Shown piece after piece: positions 7,151-14,345 of a stretch of 18,365 nucleotides of DNA. This DNA is from an uncultured Clostridium sp. (lineage in GTDB: Bacteria > Cyanobacteriota > Vampirovibrionia > Gastranaerophilales > Gastranaerophilaceae): positions 1-18,365 of the forward strand of contig CAUDIU010000034.1 in assembly GCA_958449715.1 (NCBI GenBank), read 5' to 3'. Below the pieces are notes generated by a model, which did not search any database, was not told where the DNA came from, and worked only from the letters and a program-made list of their open reading frames with translations. How positions within the stretch are numbered: position 1 is the first letter of the stretch; the number at the start of each line of letters is the position of its first letter. The position numbers were made by a program, and so were the translations under genes.

Positions 7151-7179
7151 ATTTTAACGCATTTGTAACTATTTTACAA
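7151..7179 (-). promoter_or_regulatory. ribH promoter
   Basis: On the minus strand TTGTAA (7179-7174), 17 bp, TAAAAT (7156-7151). It overlaps the last codons of ccdA. The predicted start lies within the adjoining palindrome. Confidence 0.5.
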
Positions 7180-7873
7180 TAAGTGGAGCAAAAATCTTAT
7201 AAAAAATATATATTGAAGCAATTACTAATAGTCCGCCGCTTATTTTTAAGAGCCAATCTGAAAATTTATAAAAACCTTTCCAATTTTTTAAGTGAGATGT
7301 TAAAAATCCTGCAAGTATTAGTATTAAACCTTGTCCTAAAGCGAATAAAAATAACATAATTATTGCTTGTGCAATGCTTGCTGACAATGATGCAAAAGCC
7401 ATAATACCTGCTAAGATTGGAGTAGAACAAGGAGTGCCAGCTAGTGCAAAGATCCCGCCTAAAATTATTGGATAAAGAAATGTATTAGTGCCGTTATTTT
7501 TCGGCATTTCTTTAATTATCACCGGTAATTCAAAATCTAAAACGCCAATTAACTTTAAACCCATTACCATAATTAATGAAGCAAGGATTAGCCCGAAATA
7601 TCCCCCAGCAAAAGATATAAACACTTTTCCTGTGACAGCACAAATTATACCTATAATCGAGAAAACTATAGCAGTTCCGAATACAAAGAAAAGCATTTGA
7701 GTGAATGTCTTAAGAGGTTTAGCATCAGAATATCCGCCGATATAACCTACAATAATAGGTAACATTGCTAGAGAACAAGGTGATATTGAAGCAATAAGAC
7801 CTCCTAAAAATGAAAGTCCGAATAATATTGGCAAACTGCCTTGTTGTGTAAATAAATTAATATAATTTTCCAT
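7169..7873 (-). CDS. ccdA: CcdA/DsbD-type thiol-disulfide transmembrane carrier
   Basis: CcdA-family proteins carry reducing equivalents from cytoplasmic thioredoxin across the inner membrane to extracytoplasmic thiol proteins. The 234-residue product is almost wholly hydrophobic, with about six membrane segments. It has the two redox cysteines in their family contexts: SPCSLAMLP (C33) and GTPCSTP (C149). It starts two bases after the stop of the membrane-anchored thioredoxin-like gene, so the two are almost certainly one operon and partners. Many relatives serve cytochrome c maturation, but no cytochrome or ccsA/ccsB gene is visible here. General reduction of envelope proteins is an equally good guess. 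Confidence 0.9.
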   Translation of the reverse strand: MENYINLFTQQGSLPILFGLSFLGGLIASISPCSLAMLPIIVGYIGGYSDAKPLKTFTQMLFFVFGTAIVFSIIGIICAVTGKVFISFAGGYFGLILASLIMVMGLKLIGVLDFELPVIIKEMPKNNGTNTFLYPIILGGIFALAGTPCSTPILAGIMAFASLSASIAQAIIMLFLFALGQGLILILAGFLTSHLKNWKGFYKFSDWLLKISGGLLVIASIYIFYKIFAPLIVK

Positions 7874-7875
7874 TC

Positions 7876-8262
7876 TTATTCAAGTCCTTGTAAATATTTG
7901 TCCATTTCTTCTTTTGGAATTGCTCCTTCTATTCTTTTTACCTGTTTACCTTCAGAGTTTAAAAGAATGATTGTAGGAACTAGGGTTACATTGTATTTTT
8001 TTATTTGAGAATCGTTAAAAGAATTTTTATCTTGAACTTGTATTTCAGTAAAGTTAATTTTATTTTGATATTTAGGGAAGATTTCTTTAAAGACTTTATT
8101 CATAGTTTGGCAGTCCAAACACATAGCAGACGTAAATTTGATTACAGAAGGTTTGTTAATATCTGTAGTTTGTGCAGTGGTTGAATTTGATGCCGTAAGT
8201 GCCATATATAATAATAATGGTATTGCAAAAATTAAAGAAATAATAATAATATTTTTTTTCAT
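7876..8262 (-). CDS. Membrane-anchored thioredoxin-like protein
   Basis: A 128-residue protein with an N-terminal hydrophobic segment at residues 4-22 (signal anchor) and a thioredoxin domain. The domain has the active-site pair C48-x-x-C51 (TSAMCLDCQTM) and the cis-proline segment TLVPT with P96. It should act outside the cytoplasm as a thiol reductant or oxidoreductase, recharged by the CcdA partner encoded 2 bp downstream. The CLDC centre is not the WCGPC of classic thioredoxin, so its redox potential may differ. The frame is open further upstream to 8316, but the ATG at 8262 has AAGGAG (8276-8271) at an 8-nt spacing and gives a proper signal anchor, so it is the start. Confidence 0.9.
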   Translation of the reverse strand: MKKNIIIISLIFAIPLLLYMALTASNSTTAQTTDINKPSVIKFTSAMCLDCQTMNKVFKEIFPKYQNKINFTEIQVQDKNSFNDSQIKKYNVTLVPTIILLNSEGKQVKRIEGAIPKEEMDKYLQGLE

Positions 8263-8284
8263 GGAAAAAGCTCCTTTCTGTTTA

Positions 8285-8293
8285 ATATTAGCA
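8285..8293 (-). promoter_or_regulatory. Possible extended -10 promoter for the thioredoxin-ccdA pair
   Basis: On the minus strand TGC is followed by TAATAT (TG at 8293-8292, hexamer 8290-8285). TTGAAA lies at 8316-8311, but 20 bp away, too far for a normal -35. The expected start near 8278 is just upstream of the ribosome site. This is a weak call. Confidence 0.3.
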
Positions 8294-8342
8294 TAAACTA
8301 AAAAGGATTTTTTCAAAACCTCTGTTGGGTAATTTAAAAAGG

Positions 8343-8507
8343 TTATACATCTTCAGGGATATAGAAATCAGCTTTAGCTAAAAGTTCCCTCGTATGTTCA
8401 TAACAACAAGAGTTTTGACAAATTGTCTGATATTCTCTCACAATATTCAAAATATCATCTACTGACATTTTAATAATTCTTCTTTCTCCTTCAATAATTC
8501 TTGCCAT
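8343..8507 (-). CDS. Unrecognised small Cys-containing protein, 54 aa
   Basis: The product starts MARIIEGERRIIKMSVDDIL and ends KADFYIPEDV. It is mostly helical in character, with three cysteines and an adjacent histidine in CQNSCCYEH at residues 32-40. No signal peptide or membrane segment is seen. The cluster could bind a metal or be redox-active; that is inference only. The ATG at 8507 has AAAGGA about 12 nt upstream. A TTG start at 8528 would overlap that site and is less likely. It precedes the thioredoxin-ccdA pair by 80 bp in the same direction, so a shared redox role is possible but not shown. Confidence 0.6.
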   Translation of the reverse strand: MARIIEGERRIIKMSVDDILNIVREYQTICQNSCCYEHTRELLAKADFYIPEDV

Positions 8508-8593
8508 ATTTTTTATAATTCCTTTCAATATATTTTAACGGAATTTGTTTTGAAAACTTTTGAGAAATCAGCTGGAGAGTATAGGTATTTATT

Positions 8594-8663
8594 TTCATAT
8601 AAGAACATAAATTTGAAAAAATAAAGACCTCTTAAATTTAAGAGGTCTTTATTCTTATATGAA
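8594..8663. repeat. Outer 12-bp inverted repeat around the rpo terminator
   Basis: TTCATATAAGAA at 8594-8605 has its exact reverse complement TTCTTATATGAA at 8652-8663, flanking the 34-bp palindrome at 8620-8653 (the two overlap by 2 bp on the right). On the left 14 extra bases separate outer and inner arms. The whole would fold as a long stem with a one-sided internal loop. Confidence 0.75.
8620..8653 (-). terminator. Intrinsic terminator of the rpoB-rpoC1-rpoC2 operon
   Basis: A perfect 34-bp palindrome, with GACCTCTTAA and TTAAGAGGTC at its core. It starts 19 bp past the rpoC2 stop (8673). On the minus strand the stem is followed by TTTATTTTTTC, a good U-run. Confidence 0.85.
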
Positions 8664-8672
8664 CAGTGTTTT

Positions 8673-11600
8673 TTATTCTTCGTCTTCGTTACCTAATTGG
8701 AAATCAGGAGCTCCAAACATACCTTCAATTTCTTCTAAAATTGCAGATGGTTTTCTAGCTTGATTTCTTTGAGCAACTGCACGTTTTCTTTCTTCACGTT
8801 CTTTTTCTTCATTAGCATTTGATAGATGGTGGAATCCTGTACCTGCAGGGATTAAACGACCGATGATAACGTTTTCTTTCAAACCTCTCAACATGTCTTT
8901 TTTGCCATCTACAGCTGCTTCTGTAAGAATTCTTGTTGTTTCTTGGAATGAAGCTGCTGAAATGAAACTTTCAGTATTTAAAGAAGCTTTTGTGATACCT
9001 AACAACATGTATTCACAAGTTGCAGGTGTTCCACCTTTTTCTTCAACTTCTTTATTTTCTTTTTCGAATGTTTGCATTTCAACTAATTCACCTGGTAACA
9101 ATGTTGTATCACCGGCATCAACAATTTTAACTTTTTTAGTCATTTGTCTTACGATGATTTCAACGTGTTTATCAGCGATTTCTACACCTTGTGAACGGTA
9201 TACTCTTTGTACTTCGTCTACAAGATATTGTTGTGCTGCTTCAGGTCCGCAAAGTCTGATTACATCGTGTGGGTTTAAAGGACCACTTGTTAAAGGTTGA
9301 CCTTTTGTAATCTTTTGTTTGTTTTGAACAACAATATTAGCATCAATTGCGTATTTGATTTCTGTTCTGCCATTATCTGTTACAAGATATAATCTTGGCA
9401 AATCATCATCTGTTTCAATTTCAGCAATACCGTCTTCTTCAGCTAGAATAGCACAATCTTTTGGTTTACGACCTTCAAGAAGTTCTTCAACCCTTGGAAG
9501 ACCTTGAACGATATCGCCTGTTTTTTGTCTTTCAAATACCAATGTTGCAATGTTATCACCACGTAGAACAAGAGCTCCTGCTTCTACTTGTAACATTGTA
9601 CCTGGGCTGATTAAGTAAGGACGACCGTTTCTAATTGTTATTTCGCCTTTGTTAACAGCTGATACCATACCAGATACTGTTGATTTTTCTCCACTATCAG
9701 CAACAATTGAATCTAATCTTACAAAATCACCTTTTTTAACATTTGCTTTGCCTTTTACTGGTAATATTGTTTCATAAGCTTCACTTGTTAATAATAGTCT
9801 TCTTGTATCTTCTTTTTCTGATTTTATAGAAGCAACACCGTCATTAATAGCTAAAACTTGAGTTTTTGCAACAGGTGTTTTTGGATCAATTGTTTGTCCG
9901 TCTTTTACTAATAATTCAGTTTGAAGAGAAGACATTGTTTTTGCGTTGCCTTCAAATTCACGACGTACAATTAAGTTTTCTAATACAACAATTCTCAAGT
10001 TGTCTTTTTCATCAAGTTCTACCATACCTTTAAGGTGTGATAAGTAACCTTGCATTTGAAGAACTAAACTTGTTCTTGTGATTGTTGATCCATCTAAGTT
10101 TCTTACTCTAGCGCCGTCTTTGTATTGTAATTGAGTAACAGGTACGATATCTATTAAACTATCTGATGTGTTAAATTTAATAGATACATTTTTCTGTTCT
10201 ACTTCTAATACTTGAACAGGTCTTATTAAAATTTGGATAGGTTGGTTAGAGATACTATCTTCATCTAATGAAAGACTTGTATCAAGTTCTTCATCTAAAT
10301 CATCAATATCAATGTCGTCCATTGATGAATCCATAATTGTAACGATTGATGTTTCTTTTGCTTTAATTCCGTCAGCAATTACAGTTCCTTTTTTAACGAT
10401 TTCACCTTCATCAACTTTTAATTCAGAAACGCTTGATAGTTGGTGAATTTCGCCAGGGCGGATTGTAATTTCATGGATTACATCATTGTACTCTTTGAAT
10501 TCAACGATACCATCAATGTGGCAGTATACATCTTTTACAACTTCTGTCCCTGCTGTAACGTGTGTTCCGTTTTCAACCATTTTTAAAGATGAATCTTTAT
10601 TAATTTGGTGAATTTCTTCTGGAATAAATACTACAGAACCAGGTTTTGTAATGATTTGGTTTTCATCAACTTCAACATCAACATATCTGATTTCACCAGA
10701 TGAATTAACTGCACATTCATCGTCTATTAATTCAGCGATAATCATACCGTTTTCAACTGTTGTATCAACAGGAGCTTTTACGATATATTTTTCGCCAGTT
10801 TTATTAACTGTCCATAATTGTTCTTTTTTAGTTTGTTCGAATGTTGCATTTTCAGGCATTAATGAAGCAATTACGATTGTTAATTCTTTACCTTGTACAA
10901 TCTTTTTGATATTTTTGCCTTCAAATTTAACATCTTCAATAACTAAATCTTCACCGAAGCGAACTTCTCCGCCGTGTTCACATATAGTTAATGTTTCAGC
11001 TAATTTTTCGCCTTCTTTAATTTTTTGACCGTCTTGTACTAATATTTTAGAACCGCCAGGCAAGTTATAAACATCACCGCCAAGAACCCAAATAATACCT
11101 TGCTTATTTGTTGTTCTTGAAATGTTACCTTGTCTGTCTTTCTTTTCATCAGCAACGAAGTCTTCATATAATACTTCACCTGATAAGTCAGATGTAATAT
11201 CTTTTGTAGCTTTTTCTGTTAAACGAGAACCGCCTTGTGCTGCTGGTTCGAATTGAGCAAGTTTGAAGCCTTTTTCAACTTTCATGCCGTTTGTAAAGAA
11301 TACTGTAGAACCTGCTGGGATATGATATTTTTCAGTTCTTTTAGCACCTTTAATTTCAATATCTGTTTCGTAGTTAGAAATGTTAACTACATCCCCGTGA
11401 CGAGTTCTTAATTCTCTAGTTTTAACGTTTGAAATAACTTCACCGTCTTGTTTTGCAATTACTTCTTTAATTGCATCTTTAACGCCTACCGCACCACCTG
11501 TGTGGAATGTTCTCATTGTAAGCTGTGTACCAGGTTCACCGATTGATTGAGCTGCGATAATACCGATTGCTTCTCCGATATCAACTAATTTTTGAGTTGT

Positions 11601-12530
11601 CATTGCCCAACCGTAACATTTTTGGCAAATACCATATTCAAGTCCGCAAGTAAGGCCTGAACGAACTTTTAATTCTTGAAGATTTAGGTGAGCTACTTTT
11701 TTAACATCATCTCTGTTCATTGTAGTACCTTCTTTTACAAGAACTGTACCATCTGTGTCAACGATGTCTTGAGCAACTGTTCTACCTAATAATCTGTCAA
11801 TTAACGGAACAATTACGTTATCGCCATCTGTAATCGGTTTCATGTTGATTGATTTTGTTGTATGGCAATCGTCTGCACGAATAATAACGTCTTGTGCAAC
11901 GTCTACCAAACGTCTTGTTAAGTAACCTGAGTCAGCTGTTTTTAACGCTGTATCTACAAGCCCTTTTCTTGCACCATATGATGAAATGATGTATTCTGTA
12001 ACGGATAAGCCTTCTTTAAAGTTTGATTTGATAGGTAAGTCGATGATTTGACCTTGTGCGTCTGCCATCAAACCTCTCATTCCGACTAGCTGAGATACCT
12101 GTGATAAGTTACCTCTCGCTCCAGAGAATGCCATCATATATACTGGGTTTAATTTATCAAAGTTTTCAACAACCTGAGAGGTTAATTTTGCAGTTGTTTC
12201 AGACCAAGTGTCGATAACTTTTGTATATCTTTCAACTTCTGTAATTTCACCTTTTAGGTATCTGTTTGTTGATTTTTCAATTTCTGATTCAGCTTCTTTA
12301 AGTAGCTCTTTTTTAATTGCCGGAACTTGTAAATCTGCAATAGAAATAGTTGTACCGGATTTTGTAGCATACTTATAGCCAAGGTTTTTAAGGCTGTTAG
12401 CCAATTCTGCGGTTTTAGCTCCGCCAAACTCTAGATACATTTGTGAAAGCAAATTGTTTAAACCTTTTTTATCCATTTGCTTGTTAATGAAATCTATTGT
12501 TTTTTTACCATGTGTGTATGTTGTTTCCAT
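8673..12530 (-). CDS. rpoC2: RNA polymerase beta-prime subunit, C-terminal part (RpoC2)
   Basis: This 1285-residue protein is the second half of beta-prime and forms part of the polymerase active centre, secondary channel and jaw. It has the second zinc site, C222 (RADDC) with C295, C302 and C305 (CGLEYGICQKC), and the trigger-loop entry GEPGTQLTMRTFHTGG around M339. After the loop, the conserved sequence resumes at GDIVQGLPRVEELLEGR (G1005). It ends with the usual SFISAASFQETTRILTEAA and LIPAGTG segments. The roughly 650 residues at about 350-1000 are a trigger-loop insertion made of sandwich-barrel-hybrid-motif-like repeats, as in cyanobacterial and plastid RpoC2. Two visible copies begin PEEIHQIN and PGEIHQLS. 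An acidic stretch (DDIDIDDLDEELDTSLSLDE) lies near 735-760. The start has AAGGAA (12543-12538) 7 nt upstream. Confidence 0.97.
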   Translation of the reverse strand: METTYTHGKKTIDFINKQMDKKGLNNLLSQMYLEFGGAKTAELANSLKNLGYKYATKSGTTISIADLQVPAIKKELLKEAESEIEKSTNRYLKGEITEVERYTKVIDTWSETTAKLTSQVVENFDKLNPVYMMAFSGARGNLSQVSQLVGMRGLMADAQGQIIDLPIKSNFKEGLSVTEYIISSYGARKGLVDTALKTADSGYLTRRLVDVAQDVIIRADDCHTTKSINMKPITDGDNVIVPLIDRLLGRTVAQDIVDTDGTVLVKEGTTMNRDDVKKVAHLNLQELKVRSGLTCGLEYGICQKCYGWAMTTQKLVDIGEAIGIIAAQSIGEPGTQLTMRTFHTGGAVGVKDAIKEVIAKQDGEVISNVKTRELRTRHGDVVNISNYETDIEIKGAKRTEKYHIPAGSTVFFTNGMKVEKGFKLAQFEPAAQGGSRLTEKATKDITSDLSGEVLYEDFVADEKKDRQGNISRTTNKQGIIWVLGGDVYNLPGGSKILVQDGQKIKEGEKLAETLTICEHGGEVRFGEDLVIEDVKFEGKNIKKIVQGKELTIVIASLMPENATFEQTKKEQLWTVNKTGEKYIVKAPVDTTVENGMIIAELIDDECAVNSSGEIRYVDVEVDENQIITKPGSVVFIPEEIHQINKDSSLKMVENGTHVTAGTEVVKDVYCHIDGIVEFKEYNDVIHEITIRPGEIHQLSSVSELKVDEGEIVKKGTVIADGIKAKETSIVTIMDSSMDDIDIDDLDEELDTSLSLDEDSISNQPIQILIRPVQVLEVEQKNVSIKFNTSDSLIDIVPVTQLQYKDGARVRNLDGSTITRTSLVLQMQGYLSHLKGMVELDEKDNLRIVVLENLIVRREFEGNAKTMSSLQTELLVKDGQTIDPKTPVAKTQVLAINDGVASIKSEKEDTRRLLLTSEAYETILPVKGKANVKKGDFVRLDSIVADSGEKSTVSGMVSAVNKGEITIRNGRPYLISPGTMLQVEAGALVLRGDNIATLVFERQKTGDIVQGLPRVEELLEGRKPKDCAILAEEDGIAEIETDDDLPRLYLVTDNGRTEIKYAIDANIVVQNKQKITKGQPLTSGPLNPHDVIRLCGPEAAQQYLVDEVQRVYRSQGVEIADKHVEIIVRQMTKKVKIVDAGDTTLLPGELVEMQTFEKENKEVEEKGGTPATCEYMLLGITKASLNTESFISAASFQETTRILTEAAVDGKKDMLRGLKENVIIGRLIPAGTGFHHLSNANEEKEREERKRAVAQRNQARKPSAILEEIEGMFGAPDFQLGNEDEE

Positions 12531-12576
12531 TATATATTTCCTTTTTTCTTTTATTGTCTCAAGTCAATTTTTTGAT

Positions 12577-14286
12577 TTAAGCCAAAGCATTTCTTACAGC
12601 TTCGTTGAAGATGATTCTTCCTGCAGTTGTTTCAATTCTTTCGCCGTGTTCATCTCTTACAACGATTTTGTCGTGTAGTTCGATTACACCTACTTCTAGA
12701 GCTGAAATTGCATCTTGGAAGTTGTAGAAATATCCTTTAGGTTCCATTTCAGGATTTTTTAGGATTGTTAAATAGTACATACCCAATACCATATCCTGTG
12801 TAGGAGTGATAATTGGTTTACCTGTAGCTGGAGCTAAGATGTTGTTAGTTGCTAACATTAACATTCTAGCTTCTGTTTGAGCTTCAATTGATAATGGTAC
12901 GTGAACAGCCATTTGGTCACCGTCGAAGTCAGCGTTGAATGCTGTACATACTAATGGGTGTAACTGAATTGCACGACCTTCTACCAATTTTGGTTCAAAA
13001 GCTTGAATACCTAATCTGTGAAGAGTTGGGGCACGGTTTAATAATACTGGGTGTCCGTCAATTACCTCTTCTAATATATCCCATACGATTGCTTCAGAAC
13101 GTTCAATTTTCTTTTTAGCTGATTTGATATTTTGAACGTATCCTCTTTCAATCAATTTATTAACAACAAATGGTTTAAATAATTCAATTGCCATTTCTTT
13201 TGGAAGACCACATTGATTTAATTTCAATTGAGGTCCTACAACGATTACTGAACGACCTGAGTAGTCAACACGTTTACCTAACAAGTTTTGACGGAAACGA
13301 CCTTGTTTACCTTCAATAATGTTAGATAATGATTTTAATGCTCTGTTGTTTGGTCCTACAACAGTTCTTCCGCGTCTACCATTATCAATTAAAGCATCTA
13401 CTGCTTCTTGTAACATACGTTTTTCGTTTCTTACAATGATTTCAGGTGCGCCCATTTCCAATAGTCTTTGTAAACGGTTGTTTCTGTTGATTACACGTCT
13501 GTACAAATCGTTTAAGTCAGATGTTGCAAAACGTCCACCGTCTAATTGTACCATTGGTCTCAAATCCGGAGGAGTTACAGGAAGTACATCCATAATCATC
13601 CAAGTCGGATCTGTTTCAGAAGAAATTAATGAATCTAGTAATCTTAAGCGTTTGATAAGTTTACTTTTCTTTTGAACTGAATTTACTGTTCCTGCTAATT
13701 CTGTTCTGATTTCTTCTGCAAGTTCTTTTGTATTGATTTCAGATAGAAGTTCTTTTATAGCTTCAGCACCGATTCCTACTTTTAATTCAGAATCTTCATG
13801 TTCTGCCATGTAATCTTCATATTCTTCTTCTGATAATAATTGTAATTTTTTGAATTCACTTTCACCTGGATCAAGAACTACATAGTTGTTGAAGTAGATA
13901 ACTTGTTCCAAATCTTTTAAAGTCATATCTAAAAGTAAGCCTAAATATGAAGGTATACCTTTTAAGAACCAAATGTGAGAAACAGGAGCTGCAAGTTTAA
14001 TGTGTCCCATTCTTTGACGTCTTACTTTACTGTCTGTAACTTCAACGCCGCAACGTTCACAAATGATACCTTTATGTCTTACTCTTTTATATTTACCGCA
14101 ATAGCATTCCCAGTCTTTTGAAGGTCCAAAAATTCTTTCGCAGAATAGACCGTCTCTTTCTGGTTTTAATGTACGGTAGTTAATTGTTTCCGGTTTAGTA
14201 ACTTCACCGTATGACCATTTAAGTATTCTTTCCGGTGAAGCGATACTAATTCGTATATAGTCAAAATAATCTATGCTTGTTGACAT
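12577..14286 (-). CDS. rpoC1: RNA polymerase beta-prime subunit, N-terminal part (RpoC1, gamma)
   Basis: This 569-residue protein carries the catalytic magnesium site of RNA polymerase, NADFDGD with D453, D455 and D457. It also has the N-terminal zinc site C61, C63, C76, C79 (CYCGK and CERC). Other landmarks are GKRVDYSGRSVIVVGP and the bridge to the active site, LLNRAPTLHRLGIQAFEP. It ends at TAGRIIFNEAVRNALA, where an undivided beta-prime would continue into the region that opens rpoC2. This is the break used by cyanobacteria; their RpoC1 is somewhat longer (about 620 residues). AAGGAG precedes the ATG. A 46-bp gap with its own ribosome site leads to rpoC2, so this is a true gene split and not a frameshift. 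Confidence 0.97.
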   Translation of the reverse strand: MSTSIDYFDYIRISIASPERILKWSYGEVTKPETINYRTLKPERDGLFCERIFGPSKDWECYCGKYKRVRHKGIICERCGVEVTDSKVRRQRMGHIKLAAPVSHIWFLKGIPSYLGLLLDMTLKDLEQVIYFNNYVVLDPGESEFKKLQLLSEEEYEDYMAEHEDSELKVGIGAEAIKELLSEINTKELAEEIRTELAGTVNSVQKKSKLIKRLRLLDSLISSETDPTWMIMDVLPVTPPDLRPMVQLDGGRFATSDLNDLYRRVINRNNRLQRLLEMGAPEIIVRNEKRMLQEAVDALIDNGRRGRTVVGPNNRALKSLSNIIEGKQGRFRQNLLGKRVDYSGRSVIVVGPQLKLNQCGLPKEMAIELFKPFVVNKLIERGYVQNIKSAKKKIERSEAIVWDILEEVIDGHPVLLNRAPTLHRLGIQAFEPKLVEGRAIQLHPLVCTAFNADFDGDQMAVHVPLSIEAQTEARMLMLATNNILAPATGKPIITPTQDMVLGMYYLTILKNPEMEPKGYFYNFQDAISALEVGVIELHDKIVVRDEHGERIETTAGRIIFNEAVRNALA

Positions 14287-14310
14287 TTTCTATTTATCTC
14301 CTTTTTAGTG

Positions 14311-14330
14311 GGGGGAAAATAGTTTCCCCC
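14311..14330 (-). other. Strong hairpin between rpoB and rpoC1
   Basis: GGGGGAAA at 14311-14318 and TTTCCCCC at 14323-14330 form an 8-bp perfect stem around a 4-base loop. This is notable in AT-rich DNA. It lies in the 59-bp gap just upstream of the rpoC1 ribosome site. On the minus strand it is followed by CACTAAAAAGG, not a T-run, so it is unlikely to terminate fully. RNA processing, mRNA stabilisation or partial attenuation are possible roles. Confidence 0.6.
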
Positions 14331-14345
14331 TTTCAAGTAATTTTC

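Noticed and set aside
8263..8316. Eighteen-residue N-terminal extension of the thioredoxin-like protein
   Set aside because: It would place charged residues before the signal anchor and ignore the excellent AAGGAG at 8276-8271 for the ATG at 8262.
12531..12576. rpoC1/rpoC2 break as a frameshift or sequencing error in one rpoC gene
   Set aside because: The two frames are separated by a 46-bp gap with a stop, a good Shine-Dalgarno and an ATG, and the break matches the known cyanobacterial split point.
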